DNA from: Buxus sempervirens | Taxonomy: Eukaryota; Streptophyta; Magnoliopsida; Buxales; Buxaceae | DNA length: 64,000 nt | Assembly: GCA_947561395.2 (NCBI GenBank) | Contig: OX387194.1 | Location: 16,354,048 to 16,418,047 of the forward strand | Direction: 5' to 3' | Shown: piece after piece, positions 1-12,309 of the stretch | Layout of the letters: every line of letters begins with the position of its first letter | Numbering within the stretch: the stretch's first letter is position 1 | Made by a program: the position numbers and the translations under genes | The notes under the pieces: model-generated | The model's input: only the letters and a program-made list of their open reading frames with translations | The model's database searches: none | Told to the model about the DNA's origin: nothing

Positions 1-849
1 ACGACGATTGAAGGCGAAAACCCCAGGTCTATGGGATTACCCCAAGACCATACCACTGACCCCAATCACCTTTAAGTACTCAAAATTAAATTACATTATA
101 CATTCTTCATTCATTCCATATACATGCCACTAGAGCTAAAAACTATAAACATTTAAAATAAGAGGTAGAAGATATAAGGTTTTTAAACCACGAAAAGAAA
201 GCATGTATAAGTACCTTCTACAAAACCTTGATGGTGCAATAATATTGAGATTACATAATTATTCGCATGCCAATAACACCATATATCATGATTTGCAACC
301 TTTACATTTATAATTTCATCCTATGTCTTAAAATCATAAATTATTAGATGGTGGCACGATACCACTATGTCTAGGATCGTTAACTTAAACACACGAAGAA
401 ATAATCTAAGCAGATAGAAAATTAGCAAATTGAATATTGAAACTATTAACTAAAAGGCAGATCTATTTGAACATCTGATTAGATCAAATAGATCAATAAA
501 TCAGATCAATTGAAGGGACTTTCCAAATACCAATTAGTTCCCCTAGGTTGCCTTCAATCGCAGTCGGATGATAATCCGAAAGCTATTCCTCGGCAGAGCC
601 CGGTAGGCGGTATTTGTTGAACATAGGTACAGATCTCAAGCCAGGGGGCGTCTGTTGATCTGTCTCGGTACTTCTAGAGTCCCTAAAAGAATTGATCTTG
701 ATAAATTGAACTTATTGATCTAATCTTTTGATTTTTGAAAGAAATTGAAGACAGCAAAACAAATACCAAAAATTACAATGCATATCATATGCCATGGCCT
801 AAATACTTACAGCATGACACATTATAGATACTAGAGAATAAATACTTAC
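1..849. other. Intergenic stretch at left edge, no gene seen
   Basis: No coding signal was recognised. The window begins with a GATTGAAGGC motif near position 7 and carries the reverse complement, GCCTTCAATC, near 550. The two could be the ends of a roughly 550-bp inverted-repeat or LTR-like insertion, but no target duplication was visible. Around 590-640 is a short GC-rich patch unlike the AT-rich surroundings. Confidence 0.4.
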
Positions 850-975
850 CCATTCTAGAGGCAACAAAAATGCAAAAGCACTTGATGATTTGCTTCCTGC
901 TTTCAGAGCCACAGCCCTTCCTTGCCAATCAATGACTGGGGAACCACTTGACCCTCCTTTAGTTCCTAATGCAGC
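850..975 (-). CDS. DEG7: Isolated exon of DEG7-type (Deg/HtrA) serine protease
   Basis: Seen: a 126-bp open segment read on the minus strand, phase 0, 42 codons, bounded by a TACAG acceptor (AG at 977-976) and a GTAAGT donor (GT at 849-848). It encodes GTKGGSSGSPVIDWQGRAVA and then a serine-rich stretch ending in LPLEW. Known: plant DEG7 (protease Do-like 7) carries the nearly identical GTKGGSSGSPVIDWQGRAVALNAG segment around the catalytic serine of its first trypsin-like domain; the GSSGSP serine is the nucleophile position. No neighbouring DEG7 exon was found towards higher coordinates, where upstream exons should lie. It is therefore either an exon between long introns at the window edge or a captured gene piece. 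The reading frame and splice sites are intact. Confidence 0.8.
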
Positions 976-2101
976 CTGTAAAAACAGAAGAGAAAAATGT
1001 AGAAACAAAAAAAGAAAACCTAAATAGCAACCAAGACTTTACCAAACCACAGCACGTACATGAAGGATTAGAAATTCATGTTTTTATCATGAAGAAGGAT
1101 TTCTATGACAAGTGTCTTATAAATCTGGAAATTTTTGGCAACACAATAAGCATCTCTAGGCCATTTACTACCATTCTCAGGTGTCTTATTCTGTTGACAT
1201 ACAAAAGGAAAAGACTCAAATATCCTTACTAGCTTTGACGATTAAATATAAGTACATAATACAAGGAATGCTTGAGAATGGTGTAGCAAGCAGCGTACTC
1301 CAAGTACAAAGAAATAGAGATTGGAAATTTGTATTCTAATCTAACAAAAATTCCTGAATCACGCTCTTTGTGCCATAATTTAGAGCTGTTCCTCAAAGGA
1401 GGTTTAAACAAAAGTAATATACTTTGTTTTGCTATAATTAGAGGCATCTAAAAACTGTATGTTTTTTCTCTATCTTATTTCTTTGTACAACCACACAAAG
1501 CTCCTTTCTGAACAAGTCCATTTATCTTGATGCATGAAGTACACAGGAAAGAACATGTGCATGCACAGGAAGTATAATAAATTACCAACACAACATCGGT
1601 GAAGAATGATAAAAAAAATTGCTTAAACACCAAAGGACATCTCCCTAGAAGCTATCATTATGTGATAACGCTGATATGAAATGCGTTTTGCACATGTTAG
1701 AAATTAAGATAGACATGCAGGGCAGTCCATCCTTATTTACCTCCAAATGCACAAAACATGTATTCTGCAATTTCTATATATGATAGTTTATGAGATGACG
1801 TGAACTACAATACACTTTGCATCATAGCCCTCGTATTTTGTTATTGACTAATTTTGCCCTCCACGTGCTTCGCACGTGGTTGGTCTATGTACCAATATAA
1901 TTTATCTAAATATAATTGAAGTAGTTACTCCAGGCATTGCAATTGCAATGACAATATCCTAATTTATTTTCAAGGAATTTAAAACACACATTAAATTTCA
2001 AAATATAAATCCGAATGGCTATAATGAAGTAGTTGCCAAGGGAGTTTTTAAACTACATGACAAAGAGAAAAACAAACTAAGAATCCAACACGTGACTCTT
2101 A
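976..2101. other. Non-coding stretch
   Basis: AT-rich sequence with only short chance reading frames. The one structured item is the hairpin at 1,861-1,879, listed separately. If the DEG7 exon belongs to a working gene, this would be intron. Confidence 0.4.
1848..1879 (-). mobile_element. Possible degenerate Helitron 3' terminus (hairpin plus TTAG)
   Basis: A perfect 8-bp stem, CCACGTGC / GCACGTGG with a TTC loop, occupies 1,861-1,879. Read on the minus strand it is followed nine bases later by TTAG and then T. Plant Helitrons end with a GC-rich hairpin about 5-12 bases before CTRR and insert 5' to T, so this is one base from consensus. No 5' TC terminus was identified. The same bases contain two CACTTG-like G-box cores (CACGTG), so a chance or regulatory palindrome is the alternative. 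Confidence 0.25.
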
Positions 2102-2363
2102 GTAAATATTCTGTACTGTGTTCACTGGTGCTGTCATCTTGAAATATGATTGAGGAGCTTGAAGCACAGACCCAGGAAGCAGAAGACAAAGTGACAGAAC
2201 TTAGAGCAAAGTTGAAAAGAGTAGAAGGCGAAGCACAATCGAATGGAAACTTCGGATGCACAAACCATAAAGATCTCACATTTGTCTATTGAAAAATTAT
2301 ACTTAAATATGATTGTTTTAGGGGGTTGAGAAATTGTAAATATTCTGTACTGTGTTCACTGGT
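2102..2363. repeat. 28-bp perfect direct repeats bracketing a 206-bp segment
   Basis: The 28 bases at 2,102-2,129 (starting GTAAATATTCTGTACTGTG) recur without mismatch at 2,336-2,363. The enclosed segment contains the coding-like patch at 2,149-2,292. Direct repeats of this length could reflect a local duplication with loss, or repair after an insertion. Confidence 0.8.
2149..2292 (+). pseudogene. Coiled-coil-like protein fragment between direct repeats
   Basis: Forty-seven open codons end in TGA. The first thirty are strongly acidic and heptad-like (EELEAQTQEAEDKVTELRAK), resembling coiled-coil stretches of unnamed plant proteins; the remainder reads like ordinary intergenic DNA. The upstream boundary lacks a convincing pyrimidine tract and there is no start codon at the left. 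I infer an exon relic on the plus strand, opposite to the DEG7 exon, but cannot name the parent gene. Confidence 0.35.
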
Positions 2364-5300
2364 ACTTCTTTGTTACTCATATTCTTTTAAAAAATAAAAT
2401 AAAATAAAAAACTTGCCCATTTTAGCAACAGAATAGTTTGATGGGTTCTTTTCTAAAAGACACTCATCACTTCTAAATAAATTTTCATAGCAGAACTGTT
2501 CATGTCCTCCGTTATCTTCCCTCAAATTCTAGCACGTGTTCTATTTTCAAAATGCCATCACTTCGCTTCCTTATTAGCGACTCAACATCTCACTCAAATG
2601 TATAACACCAGTGGACCCAACGCAGTATATTCTAACAACTGATGCAGAATCCAAGTCAAATACCTTCTGTGAAAGAAAAATGGAAGAAATTGGATGCAAA
2701 ACAAGACATCCTATATCCCTATATGTCACAATGATCCTTCCAATGTTGGGTTTCATGAGAACAACATATCAAAACTGCACCCAAAGCTTGTTGGACAAAC
2801 CATGAAGAGAGAGAGAGATAAAGTGAAGCTTTTGGTGTTGCAAATTAAAGGAAAAAAGCCACACATTTTTTATATCTCAAAGACGTGAATTTCTCTACCT
2901 ATGTATTGGAGTAGAAGTATTACTATATGTGATTAAAGATTTCTAGTATTGGTAATCTTCTTTTCAACTATTTTATATTGTTTGCCTTCAAGAGTTTACA
3001 TATATTGTTATTTACTAATTTTTGATGAATAAATTTATATTTATGTCAAAGGTTTTTTTCTACCAATGAAGTAAATTAAGGAGGGGAAAAAAAAGCATTC
3101 CAATCATCTGCAAAATCTGAATATGAAACATCATTTAACTCGAGAACAATGAATTCCCACCAAAAATCAAGGAAAAGGCACTTCTAAAACTAAAGCTACT
3201 CCATCCTTCACTCCTTAAAAAATAAAGAGAATTTCTTCGTTTCCAAATGACTAAATGAATAGCCAAAGGTACTCTTTTTTTTCCCTAGGGCATCTGATTT
3301 CATTATTTTCTTCATATCTTTTACTAGAGATTGAGAATACTATTGTGCTTTTCTTTCTATTGTCGCTGAATCCTGTTTCAAAGAACTTCCAAAACCCCTG
3401 TTTCTAGAATATGTACATGCAATAATTCTTTATTCACGGATCTTGTATTATCGCACAGCCAAGGCCATGTTATTCATTGATTGTTTTTGGCATTACATAG
3501 GGATTTTTCTCCTGTCAACTACATCAGTATTGAATAAACCGTAATCAAGTTATACTCAAAACACTGGGATTTGCAAAATTTTCATATTTGCTCTCTTCGG
3601 TAATGCATATTCTATACTGGCCATGACTGATCCATCATGCTCGACTTCCAAATTTGTATGTATTCATTCTCTATTCTTTGTCATGAATGATTGTGATTCC
3701 CTCTATAAACAAATTTGCTAGTGTAGTTGGTTTATGGTTGGCCCCAGCTTGGCCTTGCCTGTATTTTGCATAACCATTTGAATGGTCAAGAAATCAGTTT
3801 AAACATCAATCATGTTTGATCACTGAACTGGGTCAACTTCTGGTCCATGGGATTTAATTTGGCAGACAAGTCAAGATGAAATTCAATGCCTTGCTTGCGG
3901 CTTTAGACTTCCTAATGTAGAAACTCCAATTGGTGTTTCCCATGTTTTGTGTGATTCTACATCTGCTTTATAGGAAATAAAATCCCTCACAATACAAATA
4001 TATTAGAAATTTTAAGATCAATGTTCTCAGCCTTGTGTATTTTGTGCCATTAAATTTAGCCTACATTATCATTATTTTTTAAATGAATTCCCCTACTGCC
4101 AATTCAGTTTATGTATTCAGTACTTCTCTCTCTCTCTCTCTCTCCCCCTCCCTCCCCTCTCCTTCTCTTTTCCCTCCCTCTCACACACACACATAAAGAC
4201 ATACACTTATCCCTTATTTTTTTTTTATCCATACACTACTTATTTATTTGTAATTAGTTGATGCAAATTTAGTGTCCATTTCTTTTTCTATCATTGCTCT
4301 TTTGTTTCTTTTTGCTTTTATTTTGAGGAAAGTGCCATGGTGTTTCTTTATTTTGAAGTGGTTTGGTCTTGATTAATTTTTATTGTGAGTTAATTTTTTT
4401 TTGGTTAAATTTTCGGTTTGTGGATCAATTTGGTTTGAGTATCTCTATGTTTTAATCCACTTTATATGAAATTATATTAGATTTTGTATATAACATGATT
4501 GGATTTGATTTGATAAATTTTCAAGTATTCTTTCCTATACTATATCAATTTTAAGCCTCCATTGAGACATTTTCAGGTATTCTACTTGAGCTTTTGTTGA
4601 TTTAAACTCTTTTTTAAATGACAAGTAAATTGCCTTTCTCTTTCATTTCAAGCACAAAGGCAACTCAGCCAACTTTGAAATCTAATATTGATCATATTTT
4701 ATATGATACTTGTTGATCTTCTTGATTTGTTTCCTTGTTGGTTTTCTTTGGATGTCATTTTTGACTTCATAACAATTATTGATTGCTCTTGGCTATGATT
4801 GAGCTTGATCATCTTTGCTATTGAAATGGGACTTAGATATTATGCAATTTAATTTACTCTTTTTAGATAAGAATGAAGCAAAAAATCAGAAAAAACTGTT
4901 GAGTATAGGAGTGTGGGCCACATCTTTCCAACTTCCACATCTCCATTTTAGTGTGTGCCACTTAAGTTGTTGCGTAAAGGAGTGACCTTACTCTTTAAAC
5001 TAGAAATTTAGGGCAAATCATCCATCACCGTCTAAAACAGGGTAGAGTTAAAAGCAGAGGAAGGTGGCTTCCATGTACAGAGCACTAGGTGTATTTTAAA
5101 TTATGGTTCCCTATATAACCTGCAAACCCAACTTTGCTTTTCTTTTGGATAAAGTATGAATGATTTTGATCAACAAAAAGCAGAAAGCTTAATCCCATTT
5201 AATTAGACTCATCAGCAAGAAAGAAGTGTCATGATTGCTGAAATTAACTTGGGAGATCCAATTTCCTACCAATGGTTGAGTTAATGACTCCATGAGGAGC

Positions 5301-6560
5301 ACTTATCTATAACTATGATTGCAGATATGGTGGATTACAGATCCCTACTGGTGGGAACAAATCTCATTAGACTAATATACAAGCACAAGTCATCCTCAGA
5401 GTTTCAAGATCACAAGACAAAATAAAAAACAAAATGAGGATATTTTAGCCCTTTTATAAACACTTCAGTGCATGTTGAAGAAACTAGTTTGAGTAGCACA
5501 TGTATCCTTTTTCTTATTAAATTTTGGCTTGCCCCTTTTTGATTAGTCATGGAAGATCTCAGACTACTCAACAGTGGGTAGAGCCTATCTTTTTGGACAT
5601 GATTCCCTTTGTAATAACTGTAGTCTGGGATACCTTAACTGTCTCCAACCTCATTAGGATATTCTACCAAATGCTTAAAAGAATGCAGATAGAGATCACA
5701 GCTGGGAAAGTGTAGCTGGAAAAGCAACCTGGAATGATTTAATCCATGTACCAAACCAATTCAAGAATTTAGATATGAGATCAAAGAAAAAAATCTCCTA
5801 AGATCATGTGTCAGCCATCCATCTATACCACCCAAAAACACGTGATAAAGATAGCAGCAGGGAAAAAAAATCTCCAAAGATCAATGGAAAATATGGATAG
5901 GCCCTTGTGGTTCATAGGAGGCATGTGACTTGGGATGGTGAAGAAGTGGTTGTAGGGATGAAGTGGGGAAGGAGAGTGTGACGGGGTCCATCAAATTAGA
6001 GCACTCATTTCTACTGCATGCTACTGTTTAAGCTTAGCCATGGTCGACCAAAGCAGGACCATTGCAGCATAGATCTCGAGACAACACAAGTGTAGGCTCC
6101 AAATACCAAATAAACAAATTTGAACTTATCAGGTGCAAAAGTTTAGTATTTGTTTCTCAATTGGGCATCTTTTAGTTGCATGACACAGTTGTTAATAAGC
6201 TAGGTGTCATGTGCTGATAGGTTCCTAAGGGGTGTTGTACATGGTATTAGGTCTGTTAGGACAGTTTTCTAAATCATGTTCACAGCTAAAACACCTCATC
6301 CTTTGTCTGGTGAGGTGGCAGTGGAGTTGTCCTATATGCTTAATAATTAACTGATTAATCAAATCAGGGCTTAATAACAAGTCAATCTGTGGGATCCAGT
6401 GGCTAATGATTACAAGGTTCAATTGGGTCTCAAAGTTCTATCTTCAAATGTTTACAATAACAAGTCAATCTGTGGGATCCAGTGCCCATGTTTATTTCTT
6501 GTCTCTCTGAGTCTTATCTATTTCCCCCCCACCCTCACCACACATACCCCCCCCCCCCCC
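2364..6560. other. Long non-coding AT-rich stretch
   Basis: No recognised gene. It holds a (TC)n tract at about 4,125-4,144 followed by a C/T-rich run to 4,180, and one candidate terminal exon at 3,866-3,973, listed separately. The short open frames near 2,600-2,900, 5,500-5,700 and 6,200-6,400 show no family resemblance that I can recognise. Confidence 0.4.
3866..3973 (+). pseudogene. Candidate terminal exon, product unknown
   Basis: After a plausible acceptor (TTTAATTTGGCAG), 35 codons run open to TAG: TSQDEIQCLACGFRLPNVET continuing to a VSHVLCD segment. The composition (two cysteines as CLAC, mixed hydrophobic and polar residues) looks coding, and codon use is less AT-biased than its surroundings. 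No upstream exon was found and I do not recognise the family. It could be chance. Confidence 0.22.
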
Positions 6561-6752
6561 CCCTGTTTTTTTCTTCTCTCACCCCTTTTTCTCTTCTGCA
6601 AAACGTGCCTTCTTCCTTCTTGTCTTCCCTTCTGCTCTTTCCTAACTTTTTTCCCTCATATGAAACTATAGCCAAAGCTGTCCTCTTTTTTTTTTTTTTA
6701 ACAAACTTTATAATTCTTGTTTTTCTAGTTCTTTGTTGTCATTTAATTTAAT
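6561..6752. repeat. Pyrimidine-rich segment, first copy of a dispersed pair
   Basis: The stretch from the poly-C run onward (CTGTTTTTTTCTTCTCTCAC and following) is repeated almost base for base at 8,167-8,461. About 95 bases at the left of the pair look identical, and the right ends share the ACCAACTTTATAATTCTTG-like tail. The second copy differs by an expanded internal array. Confidence 0.8.
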
Positions 6753-8166
6753 GAAAGCTTCTTTCACATAAATTACTTGAATCACTACTGCATTAGTTAT
6801 ATATTTCGAAATTCAAATGTTAATAGCTTAGTATTTTGCCCTAGATACTCTTTACTCACTTTTCAGTTGTCACTGAAACCAAATTTCAATGAAGCAAATC
6901 ATTTTCCAAAAGATTAACTATTATAAGTCAAGTTAATGGCACAAAAGATGTCATTAATGATTTAAAAATAGTATTACACCGGAGCTTGGGGGCTGAGAAA
7001 GTGACAATGCCTCAAAGATATAGCAATACAAACAACATAAGCAGAGTTTTCTGTAGCAAGTATCGAGCATCTATCATAAATTGGATATTTATGGGTTCAA
7101 TTCAGGATAAATGGTAAGAATTCCTAAACTGATAATACCTTGAACCTTTCAATAAAATAAGTTCAGTTTCTAGGATTAGTTGGACCTCTCCTCTGTTAAC
7201 ACCCTATGATTGGCTTACCAAGTCTGGTCCATCACAAATATTTTAAAAATCAACAAATGCTCTAAATGAAAGTCACATAACATGCCAATGACTATCCATC
7301 CATATGGTTGATTTTTCCACAGTGCTAGCAACCAAAGTCTCTCTCTACTTTTCTGGTTACAGAAACTAAGAAAGATAGAAAGATAGATATTTGGTCAGTG
7401 TTGGTACAAAGTTGTTACATGTCCAAAAACTCCAGCATTTCACTAACACATTAAAATAGCAAATTAAACAACGCCAATTTATATGCTGCACTTGAGAGCA
7501 ATATTAAGAATAATGGCAAAATGAAGGTTCAGGATATACCACTCCTAATCCAAGCAATGTGTAAGTTGTCAACCCAAATCCAATTAGTGCATTTTTTCCA
7601 AAAGCACCCTGTCAAAATACAATTTTGAATGTTAAAAAGGCTGCACAATATTGTGGACCTGAGTATACTCTAAGGATACCAGAAGCAAAATAAGCAAACT
7701 TCCAAGCCTTTCGGACCATTAAAACTTTTCAGAGAAATCGAAAAAGAAAAATACGTAATACAAAAAACAAGGATAAAAGAAAAGAAAGAAGAAAACAAAA
7801 GACGAAACTAATAGAAAGTACAACCAATTAAAAAAAACACACAAGCATGAAGCATGGGAGCACCAATATATGCATTTCCTAACCTCAAACCCAGTTGACC
7901 AAATCGAATCTTCTATAGATTAACCCGAAAAAGGACTCCTAATCAATGATTATGGACATACGATGACCAAAAAGCACTCTCGGAAGAGAAAAATGAATGT
8001 AGCACACAAACAAACAAACAAATCCTGTTTCTCTATCTACATTTCTCTCTTGACCTCCTCTCCTTCTCTTCTTTGCAGTTTCTACTTTCATATGGAATTG
8101 CCAAAGGGCCCAAATCTGTTTTTCATTTTCTCTTCACATTTTATTTGTTTTGGACCAAGTTTCATA
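6753..8166. other. Non-coding stretch with one candidate exon
   Basis: AT-rich sequence with no recognised gene apart from the possible minus-strand exon at 7,540-7,608. An A-rich patch at about 7,740-7,840 is low-complexity. Confidence 0.35.
7540..7608 (-). CDS. Candidate exon encoding a hydrophobic segment, product unknown
   Basis: On the minus strand a TTTTGACAG acceptor is followed by 23 open codons (GAFGKNALIGFGLTTYTLLG then LGV) and a GTATAT donor. The peptide looks like a short transmembrane helix with glycine spacing. A second phase is also open, so the reading is not unique. It shares the orientation of the DEG7, RPB5 and UPRT exons. I do not recognise the parent protein. Confidence 0.3.
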
Positions 8167-8461
8167 CCCTGTTTTTTTCTTCTCTCACCCCTTTTTCTCT
8201 TCTGCAAAACGTGCCTTCTTCCTTCTTGTCTTCCCTTCTGCTCTTTCCTAACTTTTTTCCTAACTGTCCTCTTTTTTTTTAACTGTCCTCTTTTTTTTTT
8301 AACTGTCCTCTTTTTTTTAACTGTCCTCTTTTTTTTTTGACTGTCCTCTTTTTTTTAACTGTCCTCTTTTTTTTAACTGTCCTAACTGTCCTCTTTTTTT
8401 TTTTTTTTACCAACTTTATAATTCTTGTTTTTCTAGTTCTTTGTTGTCATTTAATTTAATT
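8167..8461. repeat. Second copy of the pyrimidine-rich segment, expanded
   Basis: Homologous to 6,561-6,752 at both ends. Between the ends, the single GCTGTCCTC(T)n of the first copy has become an array of AACTGTCCTC(T)n units at about 8,263-8,405, with roughly seven to nine units and T-runs of 8-18 bases. The array looks like slippage or unequal exchange after duplication. Confidence 0.8.
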
Positions 8462-11400
8462 TCTTACATCGTTAAGAGATTTTGTAAAAGACATGTTAAG
8501 GAACCAAAACAAGTTTAAAATTACCACAGTATGCGCTGATAAGCAATTTTCAAGTTTTGAAATTTCAACAGAAGGGATTGATGCTTATATCAGAACATAA
8601 GAACTTACAGACTTAAGCTGTGAGATTAGAACTTACAGAAGGAATTTCAAAGAGAAGGGACCTTCATATGAATGGATCAATCAAAAGAGGAAAAAAATGC
8701 AGACAGTGATTAGAAAATTAATCTAGTAGGTTTTGGACAATAAAGTAATTTCATTCAAATTATCACCGCAACATGTAAGAAGCAGGAACCTTTCCATGTT
8801 TGAGCACTTTGAAATCATAAATATATTTCCAGAAACAATATGCCTACAACATGGATAGGGTTTGAGCCTCTTTTTTTTTATTTCATTTTTTATCTTTTCC
8901 ATTATATATGGAAATATTTGGTGTATATTAAATGAAAAATATATGGTATTAGTGGACCAAAAAAAAATAGAACCATGGAGGGATATTCTAAACTAAAAAA
9001 TTTCAAACATAAGTAGGCTTAAGACCAAAAATATGGGATGTGATTTAGCACTACTAGCTATAGGATGAAGCAGAGTAAACATGAAAAACCAAGATGCTTT
9101 CAACAGTAACCACTTCTGTTCTATTGGATCAATTATCCATAATCAGAGAGACATTGCCTATAAAATTAGAGCTTGATGACTTGATGTCTTAAAGTGGATA
9201 GGTGTATCTAGCATGCCAAGTGAGCTACATATTCTAGTCAAGGAAAAGGCAAGTTTTAGATGGATTTGAAGGAAGACTAAGAAAGATAGAAATGAATATA
9301 TCTGAAAGAGTCCATGAACAGTCCTAATAGGGGAGGGTAAGTCGAGAATATTAACAATGGTGGAACAAGATTTATATTGCCTCCCCAACCAATTGAGATA
9401 AAACTTTTATTAATGCTGATGATAGAGGCTAAAATGATTTCAGAATATTCAAAAAAAATGTTAAGACTATGGGAGGTGAGGGGTGAAAGTTGTAGAATCC
9501 AAAGATTCTACAGGAAGACCAAAAAGGTCTAGACGGCCCCTCAAAAACATGGAAGTGCTCCAAACACAGCCGAAAAGATTTAAAAGGGAGAGAATACGAC
9601 AAAAAATAAATGGTAGAGCCAGCCATAAAGGATTCAGATAAAAGTAATCTAACAGTGGATATGGTCTTCAACAGATTGCAATGGAAAAATAGGATTCATG
9701 TTGCTAACTCAAACTTGTAAGATTACGACATTTAGTTATCTGTTGACTGATTGATTTATAGTTTCATGGAAGCAACTCCCATCCATGAATGAGAATCTAG
9801 TTAATTCAAACCCTTGTAGGATAAAAAATAAAAGGCACAAAGAATGTAAGTAAACTAGTCCTATTGAAGTTTGACTCTACCTTAGTAACTACCTCAACAA
9901 CAAATACAAGCTCAATTTTGATGAAAGATCAACTGGAAACATTCCTAGAATAGGGGTGGTGAGCAGTTGAATGGGTAATATAGTGCTTTCTAATTCAAGC
10001 ATGAAATGACAAAGCCAACAAAGCATAACTGCTAATATTACTGAATTAATTTTAGCAATTCCTGTGTGTTAGAAAGTGTGGATGTGGAGGCAGATTCAGC
10101 CATAATCACCACAGGGGTGAACTCATTCCCAAGTTGCCCTCAGAGTTATTTACGCGACTTCAGCAAATCCAGACCAGTGGATGCCTAGATCAACCAATTT
10201 CCTGGCTGAGTAACTAGCAAAAAGTGAAGCTTATAGTAAGGAGTCACACAAAGGCCAATCCTTACCTTTTGTTGTAGTCCTATAATATCACATTTTTGCT
10301 TCCTCCATCCATATTGATCTACAAGGATGATCTTTCTATTCCTAATAACATGCTCTTAATAAAGTTTTCCGTTGCTGATGATCAAGAGAAAGGGGCAGGC
10401 ATAACGTTTAATGGTTTGTTCCACACAGAAAATAAGCTAAATCTTCCCGTACCTCTAAAGTGGATGAGAGAGAACTATCCCAATGGATTATAAGATGCAA
10501 CCAAATAAGGCTGTCAAATGCTCTGATAGTCATGAAAGAGCTTTGGCATGACAATAGGGGAAGAAACCACCAGGATGGAGTGTTTAATTTTTTTCCAATG
10601 CAGGCATTCTATAGTCTAGTAAATGTTTTAACATCTTAATCTATATTATAACTGTATCTGCTGATAATTCACTTAATCAGCATTCCAACGTGCCTGACAC
10701 TGCATTTTGGAGTCTAAGAATATGATTCAATTCAACTATAGGCTAAGATACAAAAGTTAAGCTGACGTGACGAGAGGCTAAGAAGGATCATGTGTCAATT
10801 ACATGCGCATCATCTCAAGAAACTATTCATCATTTAATTCAATCACAAACCAAATATAAATGAAACTTGAAACTGCCTTGCATGAAAACAAGCCAGGAGT
10901 ACAGAGAATTGAGTAGTCATTTCCAAAGAATTATAACAAGGGAAAAATAATTAGCAGATCTGTTTTTAGTAGGAATAACATCAATAAAGAAGCATTGCAA
11001 GTATATATTCACAGTTGATTAGAAAACAATAATATTGGACGATAAATACCGTTGAGAGTTAATTTTTCGTTGAACATATTGTACATAAAAACTAATTTTT
11101 ACACATTCATTCAATTTTTTGTGTTATTATTTCTTTGTTTTTTCGTTTTTCTTTCCTTTTTCTTACCCTTTTAATCTTTTGCATCTTAAAAAAGAGTCCA
11201 TTAATTTCAGACTTTAATTTGCAACTCCGAAAATATACAGCTACCATGGTTTCTTATTAAGGTTATGATCTTCATCCAAAAACTAAAAATAAAAAAGAAA
11301 CGATGAGATAGAATTAGTTGTTTCTCTTTGCTCATTCCGGACTCCATAATCACAATTTTACCCATCACTTGTTACACTTGTTTTTCAAAAAAAAAAAAAA

Positions 11401-11559
11401 TGTGCATACAGCTGGAACACAGACTAGCACTTCTCAAAATCAAAAGTTTCATCTAAAGCTACAACATATAACCTTGAAATAAGCATTAGTTTTACAGCAG
11501 TAATTATTGAAACAAGGAGAAGATAAAATATCTAGTAGGCATGCTTGATCAACACCAAC
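8462..11559. other. Non-coding stretch
   Basis: No recognised gene. A 65-codon plus frame at 10,296-10,493 is open but resembles no family I know. Poly-A and poly-T runs occur near 8,870, 8,960 and 11,385. Confidence 0.4.
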
Positions 11560-11673
11560 CTGTGTTTCTTTTAGAGTATAACGCTCCAGCAAAGTCTTCT
11601 TTTCTTCATTGGTAAGCACCTGATGCGAAGGAATGAGAACATGTTCTTTAATGTTTACCAGCAGCTCTGCCTC
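11560..11673 (-). CDS. NRPB5: Isolated exon of RNA polymerase subunit RPB5
   Basis: Seen: 114 bases, phase 0, 38 codons, with a GATGCAG acceptor (AG at 11,675-11,674) and a GTTGGT donor (GT at 11,559-11,558). The peptide reads [20 protein letters not shown] and then [18 protein letters not shown]. Known: plant and yeast RPB5, a shared subunit of RNA polymerases, has this segment at the junction of its N-terminal jaw domain and conserved C-terminal assembly domain; the usual next residues are a PRIQ-type motif. Those downstream residues, expected at lower coordinates, and the upstream jaw-domain exons were not found. The open frame and intact splice sites argue for recent capture or for a gene with very long introns. 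Confidence 0.82.
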
Positions 11674-12309
11674 CTGCATCCAAGGTGTCACCAGCAAACA
11701 TAAGTAGCAAAAATCAACAAAAGGACTAGTTCCAGATAGGACTTAAATAGTTTAAAGTTCCACTTTTTCCTTTCTCCTCAATTTCCTTTTGGATAAATAT
11801 ATGAAAGCCACCAACTAAAAGAACATACAGTATGCAATTAAAACAATACAGAAATGCCTTTCCCCTACTAGTTGTAGTCAGCAAAATGAATCATATTCCT
11901 CCGTCCTGATTTGTTACAAAACAATCTTCAATTAAGTTATGAGCATCCAATAACTTTTATGCTAACACTAATTCAGATTCTTTTTGCTTTACTCCCTGCT
12001 CAACTGGATCTTTTTTCTTTTTTCCTTTTTCTTTTTTCTTTTTTTCCGTATAAGTAACGCCAGAAATTAAATTATAAAGAAAGTAGAAGAGTTAGTACAT
12101 GGGACACTGGGTTGGCCTTATACCATTGCAAGACTCACAAATACATAACACATTATATTCCTAGTTTGGTCCACCAAAACCACATTAGCTGGAAAAGAAA
12201 AAAAAAAGAAGGGGAACTCCAAGTCACTTCTTGAATAGAAATTATTATTTTCTCAATAATTAAGAAAAATATGAGTTTGGCAAAAACTTTTTGTAAACAC
12301 CTCAATACT
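11674..12309. other. Non-coding stretch
   Basis: AT-rich with T/C runs near 12,010-12,050 and an A-run near 12,195. No coding or mobile-element signature was recognised. Confidence 0.4.

Noticed and set aside
1861-1879. CCACGTGC/GCACGTGG as a light-regulated G-box pair
   Set aside because: No gene with a start nearby; the hairpin followed by TTAG fits a Helitron end somewhat better, though neither is proven.
6399-6751. Plus-strand frames rich in F, P, S and L at 6.4-6.75 kb and again at 7.96-8.34 kb
   Set aside because: Low-complexity pyrimidine tracts translated; the two share sequence only because the DNA is duplicated.
10296-10493. 65-codon plus-strand open frame
   Set aside because: Reads protein-like in places but has no recognised motif, no neighbouring exon and no conserved start context; left out as a gene.
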